Shown in pieces: positions 35,601 through 44,328 of a stretch of 64,000 nt of DNA. The stretch spans positions 186,001 through 250,000 of the forward strand of contig NZ_JAAAUC010000007.1 of assembly GCF_009908165.1 (NCBI RefSeq), read 5' to 3'. The position numbers and the translations under genes are program-made. Every line of letters starts with the position of its first letter. Position 1 is the stretch's first letter. A model generated the notes under the pieces. The model ran no database searches and was not told the origin of the DNA. It saw only the letters and a program-made list of their open reading frames with translations. Source of the stretch: Frigidibacter albus (GTDB lineage: Bacteria; Pseudomonadota; Alphaproteobacteria; Rhodobacterales; Rhodobacteraceae).

Positions 35601-36377
35601 CCCGATCCGGCGCTGGCGGGTGTGAAGCCGCTGCCCCGGCCCGCCTCGCTTGAGGTGCCCGCCGCAGTCGCGCCGGAGGCCGCCGCCGAGACACCGGCCG
35701 ACACGCCCGCCGCCGCCGAAGATGGCGCGTCGCTGCCCGCCCCGCTGGTCGCCGATCCGGCGCTGGCCGCGTTCAAGCCGCGCGCGGCCAGCACCGTCGC
35801 GGTTGCCGCAGCCGCGGCAGCCCGCAGCGCCGAAGAGGCGCGTGCCGCCGAACAGGCTGCGCTGCAAGAAGCGCTTGCCAGCGCCACCGCCAGCGCCGTC
35901 GCCAGCTCTCGCAAGCCGCTCAGCCGTCCGCAGGACTTCTCGCGGGGGGTGGAGGCGGCGCTGGCAATGGCCGCCACCACCGCGCCGGTGATTGCCGCTG
36001 CGGCGCCGCCCCCGCAACCCGCGCCCGTTGCCGCCGCCCCAACCCGGCAGGCGGCCGTAGCGCCCGCGCCGGTTGAACCCGAAGAGATGGACGAGCCCGA
36101 ACCCATTGCGGCGGCGCCGAACATCCCGACCACCGCCTCGGTCGCCAAGCAGGCCACCATCTCGGGCGCGATCTCGCTGCGCGAGATCAACCTGATCGGG
36201 GTCTATGGCGCCTCGTCGAACCGGCGGGCGCTGGTGCGGCTGGCGAACGGGCGGATGTTGCGGGTGAAGATCGGCGACCGGATCGACGGCGGCCAGGTCA
36301 CCGGCATCGGCGAGGGGCAGCTGACCTATCAGAAGGGCGGCCGGACCCATGTGCTGCGGATGATCCAGCAAAGCTGA
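32676..36377 (+). CDS. Large Ala/Pro/Glu-rich single-span membrane protein with GspL/PilM-like and GspC/PilP-like ends
   Basis: A 1233-residue low-complexity protein. Residues 1-150 are ordered (MKPAFALNLSPDGISLLHR, LILPASQILYTAVEAPG, RTPYAAEDLVFDWSG, VAVVARETLEEAEAFA) and resemble the actin-like cytoplasmic domain of GspL/PilM. An acidic Ala/Glu-rich region with a coiled REERRRARAERR patch follows, then one membrane helix at about 652-674. The periplasmic part has DLPT/DLPV tandem repeats (about 748-772) and a long Ala/Pro linker. The last 80 residues (SLREINLIGVYGASSNRRALVRL, VKIGDRIDGGQVTGI) resemble the GspC/PilP homology region. These resemblances are read by eye. No secretion or pilus genes are adjacent. 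Confidence 0.75.
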   Translation: MKPAFALNLSPDGISLLHRTSRGWLLVGAVALDDPDVPAALGYLRKTALGLAPQGFTTKLILPASQILYTAVEAPGPDAANRRRQIARALEGRTPYAAEDLVFDWSGTGGRVNVAVVARETLEEAEAFAQEHRFNPVSFVAMPEDGTFAGEPFFGQTAKARSYIPEGERLVRDQDPVRIAGDADLARLAATSVAERMVEEAAPAEAPAAEQAVSDAAAPATDDSEIVAAVDPVIEETSAETVAQAPVSEADVAAAAVLPGGAEADIAPDAVAPDAEVEPAANLEPEETGVEAADAEPLAADEPLAEDMPAEAPVEAGPADAGMEPIVEAATEPEAETPEAEAPEAETVDPPAAAAAEPAPEVAPAEPTDPREERRRARAERREREAAERAEAEAAAALARQPSFGFAAPVVAAQDEPERPLAGVAAEAQDLPAASAQMGAAPSAAGAPAPFGAGISLEDEHAAAHGAAEDAAFAPTAGEPGAEDAEEAPFLAVEDEAEAAMPAPAPLPPELDADGVPTPFAAAATLSPAPAMPGPRLRLGPAAPETGRATPAKLAGDSGSVISPRLGIAAEPRAEARTEPATRAKSHASGLGKAVIAAGKMAKAAKNARVANRRVEAAPGPAAPRSRTSSEAEALTVFGARRGKPARGKPRYLGLMLTAALVFLMLAVALWSSLLEDTPTAGAPASEPVADAAPARTAAVESLAVAPDFEDVPTVDAIEADAMTEAEIAADGGFEAMEAPADEMAEAPTDLPTDLPVDLPVDLPEDLPTEPEDGLAGQLADDLAAAPETLPQEAPVPGSTAPDAAAAAAIAAAGVGAAGELANGLAAADIATAAPEVPADAAGGPVPDASEGLPPRPADPAVTERSAEALLDTTALTADPLPAPPQPPLPYGTGFQFGEDGLVVATPDGALTPEGVTVVAGAPTLVPPARPAAVAAAAAEAVPPAQSDPAAAEAAVAEAVAEGAAAPEAGSAVSVPDPALAGVKPLPRPASLEVPAAVAPEAAAETPADTPAAAEDGASLPAPLVADPALAAFKPRAASTVAVAAAAAARSAEEARAAEQAALQEALASATASAVASSRKPLSRPQDFSRGVEAALAMAATTAPVIAAAAPPPQPAPVAAAPTRQAAVAPAPVEPEEMDEPEPIAAAPNIPTTASVAKQATISGAISLREINLIGVYGASSNRRALVRLANGRMLRVKIGDRIDGGQVTGIGEGQLTYQKGGRTHVLRMIQQS

Positions 36378-36515
36378 TCCCGCGGACGCAGCCGGTCGAA
36401 AGAGGCAAAATCAGCCGGCCGCGAGGCCGGTTGGCTGCTGGAATTTCCCCTGCGCCCCGCCTAAGCTGCACGCGCATCCCGCCCCGGGCCTTGCACCTTC
36501 ATTGACCGGACCGAT

Positions 36516-38378
36516 ATGGACGCCTTCCTTTTCCAGGCCACTCTTTACCTGATCGCGATGGTGATCGCCGTGCCCATTGCCTCGCGGCTGGGGCTTGGCT
36601 CGGTGCTGGGATACCTGCTGGCGGGCGTGGTGATCGGGCCGGTGCTGGGGCTGGTCGGATCGGAAATGGCCGACCTTCAGCATTTCGCCGAATTCGGCGT
36701 GGTGATGATGCTGTTCCTGATCGGGCTGGAGCTGGAGCCGCGGGCGCTGTGGGCGATGCGCGACAAGCTGATCGGGCTTGGCGGGTTGCAGGTGGTGGGC
36801 ACCATGCTGCTGGTCGGCGCCCTGTGTCTGGCCTTCGGGCAGGAATGGCGCGTGGCGCTGGCGGTGGGGGCGATCCTTGCGCTGTCATCCACCGCCATCG
36901 TGCTGCAAACGCTGGATGAAAAGCGGCTGATGCAGACGGCGGGCGGGCGGTCCACCTTTGCGGTGCTGCTGACCCAGGACATTGCGGTGATCCCGATGCT
37001 GGCGCTGCTGCCGCTGCTGGCGCTGCCGGGCGCGCGGGCGCTGGCGCAGGCCGATGCCTCGCACGGGGAACATGCCGCGGTCAGCATGATCCAGGGCCTG
37101 CCGGGCTGGGGGGTGACGCTGGTGACGCTTGGCGCGGTGGCGGCGGTGGTGCTGGCGGGGCATTACCTGATCCGCCCTGCCTTCCACTGGGTCCATGCCG
37201 CGCGGCTGCGCGAGATCAACACTGCGCTGGCGCTGGCAATCGTGGTGGGCATCGCCTCGCTGATGACGCTGGTCGGCCTGTCGCCGGCGCTTGGCACCTT
37301 CCTTGCGGGGGTGGTGCTGGCCAACTCGGAGTTCCGGCACGAGCTGGAATCGGACATCGCGCCGTTCAAGGGGCTGCTGCTGGGTCTGTTCTTCATCACC
37401 GTCGGCGCCGGGATCGATACGGGCCTGCTGTTCAGTGCCCCCGCGCAGCTGATCGGGCTGACGCTGGCGCTGATGGGGGCCAAGGGCGCGGTGCTGTATG
37501 TGCTGGCGCGGATCTTCGGGATCCACGGGCGCGACCGCTGGCTGTTCACGCTGGGGCTGGCGCAGGCGGGGGAGTTCGGCTTCGTGCTGGTGTCCTTTGC
37601 CCTGGGCCAGCGCATCCTGCCGGCCGGCACGGCGCAGGTGCTGATGATGGTGGTGGCGCTGTCGATGCTGCTGACGCCGCTGTTCTTCATCCTGCACGAC
37701 TACCTTGCGCGCCGGCTGACCGACAGCGCCGAGCCCGCCAAGGCCGATGACATCGATGCGCCAGAGCCGATCATCATCGCCGGGATCGGCCGGTTCGGGC
37801 AGGTGGTGAACCGGATGGTCACCATGTCCGGCTTCAGGACCACGGTGCTGGACCATGACCTTGCCACCATCCGGCTGATGCGGAAATTCGGCTTCAAGGG
37901 CTATTTCGGCGACCCGACCCGGCCCGAACTGCTGAAGGCGGCGGGGCTGGACAAGGCGAAGATCCTGGTGGTGTGCCTCGACAACAAGGAAGCCGCGATC
38001 CGGCTGGTCAGCTATGCGCGGCGGATGCGGCCCGACCTGCACATCATCGCCCGCGCCCGCGACCGGGTGCATGTGTTCGAGCTGTACAAGGCCGGGGCGA
38101 ACGACATCGTGCGCGAGCTGTTCGACAGCAGCCTGCGGGCGGCGCGCTATGTGCTGGAGAACTCCGGCCTGTCGGATTTCGAGGCGGCGGAGGCGGAGCG
38201 GATCTTCTTCAAGCTCGACCGGGCGGCCGTGCGCGATCTGGCGCAGGTCTGGAAGCCGGGGATTCCGGTCGAAGAGAATGCCGAATACCTCGCCCGCAGC
38301 CAGGAGCTGAGCCGCGAGCTGGAAGCGGCGCTGACCGAACATTTCGCCGCGCAGGAGGGGCAGAAGCCGGCGGCGTGA
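36516..38378 (+). CDS. Kef-type monovalent cation:proton antiporter with RCK domain (CPA2 family)
   Basis: A 620-residue membrane protein. The first about 400 residues form 12-13 helices with LGYLLAGVVIGPVLGL, LTQDIAVIPMLAL and SPALGTFLAGVVLANSEFRHE. A TrkA-N (RCK) nucleotide-binding domain starts near residue 418 with IIIAGIGRFGQVVNRMV and continues through YFGDPTRPELLKAAGL. It resembles KefB/KefC, glutathione-gated potassium efflux systems. No kefF/kefG ancillary gene is nearby, so the exact ion and ligand are uncertain. Confidence 0.93.
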   Translation: MDAFLFQATLYLIAMVIAVPIASRLGLGSVLGYLLAGVVIGPVLGLVGSEMADLQHFAEFGVVMMLFLIGLELEPRALWAMRDKLIGLGGLQVVGTMLLVGALCLAFGQEWRVALAVGAILALSSTAIVLQTLDEKRLMQTAGGRSTFAVLLTQDIAVIPMLALLPLLALPGARALAQADASHGEHAAVSMIQGLPGWGVTLVTLGAVAAVVLAGHYLIRPAFHWVHAARLREINTALALAIVVGIASLMTLVGLSPALGTFLAGVVLANSEFRHELESDIAPFKGLLLGLFFITVGAGIDTGLLFSAPAQLIGLTLALMGAKGAVLYVLARIFGIHGRDRWLFTLGLAQAGEFGFVLVSFALGQRILPAGTAQVLMMVVALSMLLTPLFFILHDYLARRLTDSAEPAKADDIDAPEPIIIAGIGRFGQVVNRMVTMSGFRTTVLDHDLATIRLMRKFGFKGYFGDPTRPELLKAAGLDKAKILVVCLDNKEAAIRLVSYARRMRPDLHIIARARDRVHVFELYKAGANDIVRELFDSSLRAARYVLENSGLSDFEAAEAERIFFKLDRAAVRDLAQVWKPGIPVEENAEYLARSQELSRELEAALTEHFAAQEGQKPAA

Positions 38379-38431
38379 GGCGGGTCAGCAGTCGAGGGCC
38401 GCAGGCGCCGCTTGCCCCTCCCCGCCCCTCA

Positions 38432-38511
38432 CTCCCTGGCGAAGGCCATCGCCTTCGCCAGGGAGCGACCTCTCCGCTCTCCGGGCGGGCGGGGCGAGGC
38501 AGTGCCTCGCC
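38432..38511 (-). repeat. B-A intergenic repeat, copy 3, inverted
   Basis: Palindrome A at 38438-38459 lies inside a perfect 15-bp stem (38432-38446 with 38451-38465, CATC loop), and palindrome B is at 38493-38511 followed by TTTTCCCGCCCG. In reverse complement the order is B then A, as in the two copies at 12.2-12.6 kb. It lies between the convergent antiporter and carD genes, so it may terminate transcription. Confidence 0.8.
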
Positions 38512-38556
38512 TTTTCCCGCCCGACCTGAACGGCTCGACACAGGCTGACCAAATGC

Positions 38557-38582
38557 AAAAGGCCGCGGATCACCCCGCGGCC
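38557..38582 (-). terminator. Rho-independent terminator of carD
   Basis: On the minus strand: GGCCGCGG / CCGCGGCC 8-bp perfect stem with a 6-base loop, followed by TTTT. It lies 24 bases after the carD stop codon. Confidence 0.85.
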
Positions 38583-38606
38583 CCTTCCATCTCCTATCCG
38601 CAACCC

Positions 38607-39116
38607 TCAGGCGGCGCGCGATACCAGCACGTCATCGACCTTCTTCGCGGCGCCGGCCTCGTCCACGCCCGATACGGCGGCGACTTCGCGGGTCAGCCGT
38701 TCCAGCGCGGCTTCATACAGCTGGCGCTCGGAATAGGACTGCTCGCGCTGGTCATCGGTGCGGTGCAGGTCGCGGACCACCTCGGCAATCGCCATCAGGT
38801 CGCCGGAGTTGATCTTCTGTTCATATTCCTGCGCCCGGCGCGACCACATCGCCCGCTTGACCTTGGCCTTGCCCTTCAGCGTCTCCAGCGCGCGGGTCAC
38901 CACGTCGGGGGTCGAGAGCGAGCGCATCCCGATCTCGGTCGCCTTGTGGGTCGGCACGCGCAGGGTCATCTTGTCCTTTTCGAACGAGATCACGAACAGT
39001 TCCAGCTTCAGGCCGGCGATCTCCTGCTCTTCGATCGAGATGATCTTGCCAACGCCATGCGCCGGGTAGACGACGAAGTCGTTGGGGCGGAAATCGGATT
39101 TCTTGGTCTTGGTCAT
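38607..39116 (-). CDS. carD: CarD-family transcriptional regulator
   Basis: RNA polymerase-binding protein that stabilises open complexes. The 169-residue protein has the N-terminal RID (Tudor-like) domain FRPNDFVVYPAHGVGKIISIEEQEI and a C-terminal helical domain with MWSRRAQEYEQKINSGDLMAIAEVVRDL. In R. sphaeroides CarD activates promoters that lack a T at position -7, including many rRNA and housekeeping promoters. It is transcribed alone, between an inverted repeat block and a 328-base gene-free region. Confidence 0.95.
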   Translation of the reverse strand: MTKTKKSDFRPNDFVVYPAHGVGKIISIEEQEIAGLKLELFVISFEKDKMTLRVPTHKATEIGMRSLSTPDVVTRALETLKGKAKVKRAMWSRRAQEYEQKINSGDLMAIAEVVRDLHRTDDQREQSYSERQLYEAALERLTREVAAVSGVDEAGAAKKVDDVLVSRAA

Positions 39117-39444
39117 TCAGTCGTTTCCTTGCACGGCACCCTGCCTCAAAGCCAAGAAATTCCACCGCGGCGGCGCGATGGCCCCCGCAATCAACTTCAT
39201 TTTGGCGCTGAGAAACCACCTCACGGGCGAGCAGCGCCGCGGATGGGGTCAGGTATCCAGGTCCATTGTGAAGGAAATATAGCAGAAAATTCCGCGATTT
39301 CAAAGCGGCGCGGAAAACGGGGCCCTGCGCAGCCGCGCTGCGGCAGGAGTGCGTGGAATCTCAAGCCCCTGCAGGGCGCAGGGCAGGCGCCCGTCGGCAG
39401 CCGATCAAGCCTGCCCGCAGCGACTCGGTCCGAATCGGCGCGAC
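39117..39444 (-). other. Gene-free region between fdxA and carD
   Basis: 328 bases with no supported gene. It should hold the carD promoter; the more AT-rich stretch around 39260-39300 is the likeliest place, but no clear -35/-10 pair is assigned. Nothing else is seen. Confidence 0.5.
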
Positions 39445-39783
39445 TCAGTCGCCCTGACCGGGGGCTTCGCTGAAGTATTTCTCCAGCTTGCCGCTCTCGC
39501 CATCGCGCTCGGCCGCCTCGGGCAGCGGGTCGCGCTTCTGGGTGATGACCGGCCACATCTCGGAGTATTTCCGATTGAATTCCACCCACTTGTCCATGTC
39601 CGGCTCGGTATCCGGGCGGATGGCATCGGCGGGGCATTCCGGCTCGCAGACCCCGCAATCGATACACTCGTCGGGGTGGATCACCAGCGTGTTCTCACCC
39701 TCGTAGAAGCAGTCCACGGGACAGACCTCGACACAGTCGGTGTATTTGCAGGCGATGCAGTTGTCGGTGACGACATAGGTCAT
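39445..39783 (-). CDS. fdxA: Seven-iron ferredoxin FdxA
   Basis: A 112-residue cytoplasmic electron carrier. The first cluster site is C9-x2-C12-x4-C17-x3-C21-P and the second is [12 protein letters not shown], the pattern of 3Fe-4S/4Fe-4S ferredoxins of the Azotobacter FdI type. The C-terminal extension [14 protein letters not shown] is typical of the group. It follows hslR and the SUV3-like helicase on the same strand, a gene order conserved in alphaproteobacteria. Confidence 0.96.
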   Translation of the reverse strand: MTYVVTDNCIACKYTDCVEVCPVDCFYEGENTLVIHPDECIDCGVCEPECPADAIRPDTEPDMDKWVEFNRKYSEMWPVITQKRDPLPEAAERDGESGKLEKYFSEAPGQGD

Positions 39784-39891
39784 GGCGGGCCTTCACGAAG
39801 CTCTGGCTTTTCAGGGGTGTTATCCCTCGCCGCGGCAGGGATCAAGCGCGGCTGCGCAGGAAAGACCGGCGCTGCGGCGTTCGGGCACGGA

Positions 39892-40218
39892 TCAGGACGC
39901 GTGTTCCGGGCCTTGGGGCGACTGCGGCACGGGCGTTTCCGGGGGCGGGGCGTCGAGATCGAGGTAGAGCGCGGCGGCCTCTGCGGCCGGGCCGCGGCGT
40001 GTGCCGCAGAAGAGGATCCGCAGCAGGCGGATGCGGGCGCCTTGCGGCAGGGTCAGGGTGTCCCCCGGCCCCACCGGGTGCGCCGGGCGCTGCACCCGCT
40101 GGCCGTTGACGCGGACATGCCCCGCCTCGACCAGCGCAGCCGCCGTACCCCGGGTCTTCGCCACCCTTGCGAAGACCAGCCATTTGTCGAGACGGAGCGT
40201 CAGCCGCGCCTCCGGCAA
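39892..40218 (-). CDS. hslR: RNA-binding S4 domain protein, heat shock protein 15-like
   Basis: A 108-residue protein whose first about 70 residues form an S4 RNA-binding domain: RLDKWLVFARVAKTRGTAAALVEAGHVRVNG. In E. coli Hsp15 binds 50S subunits carrying stalled peptidyl-tRNA. The apparent start is TTG (40218-40216), 3 bases after the helicase stop, with a GGAAG site inside the end of the helicase gene: translational coupling. The acidic Pro-rich tail is not conserved. Confidence 0.87.
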   Translation of the reverse strand: MPEARLTLRLDKWLVFARVAKTRGTAAALVEAGHVRVNGQRVQRPAHPVGPGDTLTLPQGARIRLLRILFCGTRRGPAAEAAALYLDLDAPPPETPVPQSPQGPEHAS

Positions 40219-40221
40219 GGG

Positions 40222-43200
40222 TTACTTCCGGTCGCGCAAGGCCGCCAGAACGGCAAAGGGGTTGTCCGGGTCGATCTTCTGCTCCTTGGGGGGGCGCGCC
40301 TCGTAGCTGCGCGGGCGGTCTTCCTCGCGGCTGCGGGGCTTGCCGCCCTTGTCGCCGTATTTGCCCGAGGGTTTGCCGCCGGGCTTGCCGCCGTGGCGGT
40401 CCTCGCGCGGCTTGCCCTCGCCGCGGGGCCGGTCACCTTGCGGACGGTCACCTTGCGGGCGGTCACCCTGGGGACGCTCGCCCTGGGGACGGTCACCTTG
40501 AGGCTTGTCACCCTGCGGGCGATCCCCCTGCGAACGGGGCTCGCGCTTTTCACGCGGCGCGCGCTCGGCGCCCGGGGCGGCAGCGTCGCGGCGCTGACCC
40601 TGCGGAGCGCCCCCCTCACGGCGCGGGCCACGCTCGCCTCGCGGCTCGCCGCGGTTGCCGCGCGGACGCGGTGCCCAGACGAAGGTGTAGTAGGTTTCCA
40701 GCTCGGCCGCCGGAACAGCCGATTCGCCCTCGGGGATCGGGTTCGCAGCGGGATCAGCGGCAAGTTCGGAGACAGCTTCCGCTTCCCCTTCCGGCGCGGC
40801 GGCTGCTTCAACCGCAGGCTCTGCCTCCGGTTCAGCCACAGGCTCTGCCCCCAGCTCTTCCGCAGCGGCCTGGGCGGCCTCGGGCGAGGTCATCGACGCA
40901 GCCTCGGCACCGGACTCAATGCCGGGCTCGGGGGGCTCTGCCGAGACATCCTCGGGGATGGCTTCGGCCACAGGCTCGACAGCGGCCGGAGCCTCCGCCT
41001 TCACGTCCGCCTTCGCCTCGGGTTTTCCCTTGGCGCGCTCGGCCTTCTCGCCCCTGTAGCCCAGACCGCCCATCAGGTCGGCGAACTGCTCCAGCGTCAT
41101 GCCGGTGATCGACAGCATGTCGGCCGTCGCCTCGAACCCGGCGCGGCTGTCCTTGGCGCGCAGAAGGTCTGCAAGCCGCTCCAGCATGTCGATGCGGATC
41201 GCGCGGGTGCCGGCGGGGTGGTAGCCCGACAGGGTATAATAGGTCTTCGGCACGTCCTGAATGTTCGGGATCGTCACGAGGCCCGGGGGTGGGCTTTGGG
41301 GGAATTCGTCCAGGTTGTTGGCAAGGCTCCACAGCACCAGCCGCAGCCGGGTCGGGGCGGGTTTCAGCAACGCCTGCTGGAAAATCGTGTACTGGCCAAA
41401 GCGCACGCCATGCTTGCGCAGGGCAGACCGCGCCTCCTGGTCGAGCTCTTTCACCTCGGCCGCAACAGTCTCGCGCGGGATCACCCCCAGCTGCTCGACC
41501 AGACGGAAGGCAAAGCCGCGGGCGAGCCCGGTCAGCGTTTCATCCCGGCTCATCGCCAGCAGCGGCTCGAACAGGGTGCTGGCCTTGCGGTCGATGAAGT
41601 GCTGCAGGCGCCGCCTGACCTTCTCGGTCACGTCGGTGCCAGCCTCGTCATCCACGAAGGCCTCGACGCCGGGCTTGAGCACATCGGCGCCCTTGACCAG
41701 CTTGCCCACCGCAGTGCTGCCCCACATCAGGCCGCCCTGTTCGGTGAAATCCAGCTCGGTATCGGGCGCGTTGTAGAACCGGTCGGCCCGCAGGCTGAAC
41801 TCGGGGCGCAGCGATTCATAGGCCGCCTGCCGCAGCGTGCGCGCCGCATCGGGGGACGAGCTTGCGTCCTGCTGGAAGCGGAAACCTTCGAGACGGCCGG
41901 CGAACTCGCCCTCGACCGTCACTTCGCCCTTGTCGTTAACCTCGGCCACAAGGCTCTCCTTCTGCTTGAGCCGCCGCAGCAATACGCTGGTGCGCCGGTC
42001 CACGAAACGCTGGGTCAGGGCACCATGCAGCGCATCCGACAGGCGGTCTTCTACCGCGCGCGTCTCTCCGCGCCAATGGCTTTCGTCGGAAACCCAGCCT
42101 TTGCGCTGCGCGATGTAGGTCCAGGTGCGGATAAACGCCAATCTCTTGGACAATGCGTCGATATCGCCCTCGGTCCGGTCGATGCGCTTGATCTGCGTTG
42201 CCAGCCAGTCGTCGGAGACATGGCCATCATCGCGCAGGAAGCCGAAGATGCGGGTCAGAAGCGTGGCATGTTCGGCGCCAGAGATGCCGCGGAAGTCGGG
42301 GATGCGGCAGACATCCCAGAGCAGTTTCACGTCTTTCGGGCCGGTCACGCGGCCGCGCACCTCGCCGGCCTCGATCAGGCTTTTCAGGGCCAGCACGTCA
42401 TCGGATTCGCGGGCGCGGGTCAGCCATTCGTCATTCGTGGGCGCTTCCAGCGAGGCGATCAGCTTTTCGACCGTGCCGAACTCCAGCGCCGAGTTGCGCC
42501 AGCTGAGCCGCTTGATCGGGGCGAAGCGGTGGTTTTCGAGGGCATCCACAAGGTCTTCGTCAAAGGCGCTCGCCTCGCCGGTCACTCCGAAGGTGCCGGA
42601 CTGCGTGTGCCGCCCGGCGCGGCCGGCGATCTGGCCAAGCTCGTGCGGGAACAGGTGGCGCATCCGGCGGCCATCGAACTTGGCGGTGGCAGAAAAGGCG
42701 ACATGGCCGATGTCGAGGTTGAGCCCCATGCCGATGGCATCGGTGGCGACGAGAAAATCCACGTCGCCGTCCTGGTAGAGCGCCACCTGCGCGTTGCGGG
42801 TGCGGGGGCTGAGCGCGCCCATGACCACCGCGCAGCCGCCCTTCTGGCGGCGGATCAGCTCGGCGATGGCATAGACATTCTCAACCGAAAACCCGACGAT
42901 AGCACTGCGCGGGGGCATCCGGCTTATCTTTTTCGAACCTGTATAGGTCAGCGTCGAAAACCGCTCACGCCCGACGAACTGCACCCGCGGCACCTGCGCG
43001 GCAATCGCCCCGCGCATGGTATGGCTGCCGAGGAACATGGTTTCCAGCAGCCCGCGCGCGCGCAGCAGGCGGTCGGTGAAGACATGCCCCCGCTCCGGGT
43101 CTGCGCAGAGCTGGATCTCGTCGATGGCCACGAAATCCGCGCCGATTCCCTCGGGCATCGCCTCTACCGTGCAGACCCAATACTGGGTGCGCTCGGGCAC

Positions 43201-43401
43201 GATCCGCTCCTCGCCGGTGATCAGCGCCACCACCGAGGGCCCGCGCTTTTCCACGACGCGGTCATAGACCTCGCGTGCCAGCAGGCGCAAAGGCAGGCCG
43301 ATAACCCCCGTGCGGTGCGCCAGCATCCGCTCGATGGCATAATGGGTCTTGCCAGTATTTGTCGGCCCGAGGACCGCCGTGATCCTCGTCTCGCTCGCCA
43401 T
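40222..43401 (-). CDS. SUV3-like DExH-box RNA helicase with a Gly/Arg/Pro-rich tail
   Basis: A 1059-residue protein. Walker A GPTNTGKTHYA (11-21), DEIQL, RERFSTLTY and QIAGRAGRHTQSGTFG mark the Ski2/Suv3 helicase core related to the mitochondrial degradosome helicase. Long middle domains follow. The last about 200 residues are disordered: an Ala/Glu-rich stretch, then basic repeats of the type GDRPQ at about 952-1000, likely RNA-binding. The start at 43401 begins MASETRITAVLGP; a longer frame to 43446 is less likely. A role in RNA turnover is inferred. Confidence 0.9.
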   Translation of the reverse strand: MASETRITAVLGPTNTGKTHYAIERMLAHRTGVIGLPLRLLAREVYDRVVEKRGPSVVALITGEERIVPERTQYWVCTVEAMPEGIGADFVAIDEIQLCADPERGHVFTDRLLRARGLLETMFLGSHTMRGAIAAQVPRVQFVGRERFSTLTYTGSKKISRMPPRSAIVGFSVENVYAIAELIRRQKGGCAVVMGALSPRTRNAQVALYQDGDVDFLVATDAIGMGLNLDIGHVAFSATAKFDGRRMRHLFPHELGQIAGRAGRHTQSGTFGVTGEASAFDEDLVDALENHRFAPIKRLSWRNSALEFGTVEKLIASLEAPTNDEWLTRARESDDVLALKSLIEAGEVRGRVTGPKDVKLLWDVCRIPDFRGISGAEHATLLTRIFGFLRDDGHVSDDWLATQIKRIDRTEGDIDALSKRLAFIRTWTYIAQRKGWVSDESHWRGETRAVEDRLSDALHGALTQRFVDRRTSVLLRRLKQKESLVAEVNDKGEVTVEGEFAGRLEGFRFQQDASSSPDAARTLRQAAYESLRPEFSLRADRFYNAPDTELDFTEQGGLMWGSTAVGKLVKGADVLKPGVEAFVDDEAGTDVTEKVRRRLQHFIDRKASTLFEPLLAMSRDETLTGLARGFAFRLVEQLGVIPRETVAAEVKELDQEARSALRKHGVRFGQYTIFQQALLKPAPTRLRLVLWSLANNLDEFPQSPPPGLVTIPNIQDVPKTYYTLSGYHPAGTRAIRIDMLERLADLLRAKDSRAGFEATADMLSITGMTLEQFADLMGGLGYRGEKAERAKGKPEAKADVKAEAPAAVEPVAEAIPEDVSAEPPEPGIESGAEAASMTSPEAAQAAAEELGAEPVAEPEAEPAVEAAAAPEGEAEAVSELAADPAANPIPEGESAVPAAELETYYTFVWAPRPRGNRGEPRGERGPRREGGAPQGQRRDAAAPGAERAPREKREPRSQGDRPQGDKPQGDRPQGERPQGDRPQGDRPQGDRPRGEGKPREDRHGGKPGGKPSGKYGDKGGKPRSREEDRPRSYEARPPKEQKIDPDNPFAVLAALRDRK

Positions 43402-43414
43402 GATCCGAAGGCTC

Positions 43415-43972
43415 CTAGAGTTCCGTGCCCCCGGTGGCTTGGTCAAGCCGGGTCAGTGCCTCGTTGAGTTCGGGCTGGTGGGGGTTGACCGCAAGGGCCG
43501 CGCGATAGGCCGCCGCGGCGTCCTCCTCGCGTTCGAGCTGTTCGAGAATCATGCCAAGCCCCGCCAGCGCGCCATAGTGCTGCGGGTTGAGGGCGAGGGT
43601 CTGGCGGATATCCTCCAGCGCCGGGCCGAACTGGCCGGCGACGAAGAAGGCAGTAGCGCGCAGGTTCCAGCCCTCGGCAAACTCCGGGGCATGGTCGGTC
43701 AGCGCGGTCAGGTGTTCCAGCGCGGCCAGCGGATCGCCCGCCTCCAGCGCCTCTTGACCGCGCTGCAGCAGCAGATCCATCGCGGCAGAGCCGGATCTGG
43801 ACCATTCGCGCAGCAGGTCGGATTCGACGCGCTGCCAATCCTCGGTCGCGGGATCGGCCAGTTCGCGCAGCAGCTGGTCCGTGTCTGCCGATTGAGCAGC
43901 CACCGGCGCAGCCAGAAGCAGGGCCAGTCCTGCCGTCACGGCATATTTGTGCAAGGCTGTCAAAATACGCAT
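43415..43972 (-). CDS. Periplasmic tetratricopeptide repeat protein
   Basis: A 185-residue protein with a signal peptide (LALLLAAPVAAQS) and three TPR units: SAAMDLLLQRGQEALEAGD, FAEGWNLRATAFFVAGQFGPALE and YGALAGLGMILEQLEREEDAA. Such proteins mediate protein-protein contacts; partner unknown. It lies 13 bases upstream of the SUV3-like helicase start and may be co-transcribed with it. Confidence 0.88.
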   Translation of the reverse strand: MRILTALHKYAVTAGLALLLAAPVAAQSADTDQLLRELADPATEDWQRVESDLLREWSRSGSAAMDLLLQRGQEALEAGDPLAALEHLTALTDHAPEFAEGWNLRATAFFVAGQFGPALEDIRQTLALNPQHYGALAGLGMILEQLEREEDAAAAYRAALAVNPHQPELNEALTRLDQATGGTEL

Positions 43973-44040
43973 AACATGGACAAGTGTAACGCATGCGCCG
44001 GGGAATGCGAGAGCCCGGCCATCACTTTTGGAGGATACCC

Positions 44041-44328
44041 ATGAGCGAGACCATCACCGCAGCCGTGGCCGCCCTGAATGAGCGGCTGTCGGACGGCTTT
44101 GCCGGCATTGCCAAGTTCGTCATCGACGGCGAAGGCGCCATCATGATCGACGGCAATGGCGCCCGCGCCGGCGATGACGATGCCGATGTGACGCTGACCG
44201 CATCTGCCGAGACCTTTCAGGGTATCCTCAGCGGTGACACCAACCCCACCGCGGCCTTCATGACGGGCAAGCTCACCGTCGATGGCAATATGGGCATGGC
44301 GATGCAACTGGGCGCGCTGCTGTCCTGA
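44041..44328 (+). CDS. SCP2 sterol-binding-fold protein
   Basis: A 95-residue protein. FVIDGEGAIMIDGNGA, ADVTLTASAETFQGILSGDTNPTAAFMTGKLTVDGNMGMAMQLG is the SCP2 pattern (split by my reading into strand-helix elements). It probably binds lipid or an acyl ligand. A GGAGG site precedes the ATG at 44041, and the stop overlaps the start of the hydrolase gene by one base (TGATG), so the two likely act together in lipid metabolism. Confidence 0.88.
   Translation: MSETITAAVAALNERLSDGFAGIAKFVIDGEGAIMIDGNGARAGDDDADVTLTASAETFQGILSGDTNPTAAFMTGKLTVDGNMGMAMQLGALLS

Noticed and set aside
32592-36371. 1259-codon minus-strand frame opposite the Ala/Pro-rich gene
   Set aside because: Its Gly/Arg-rich composition simply mirrors Ala/Pro codons. 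The plus-strand frame has an ordered N-terminus, membrane helix and conserved C-terminus.
39349-43467. 1372-codon plus-strand frame opposite the SUV3-like helicase, hslR and fdxA
   Set aside because: All three minus-strand genes have unmistakable motifs; the plus-strand frame has none.
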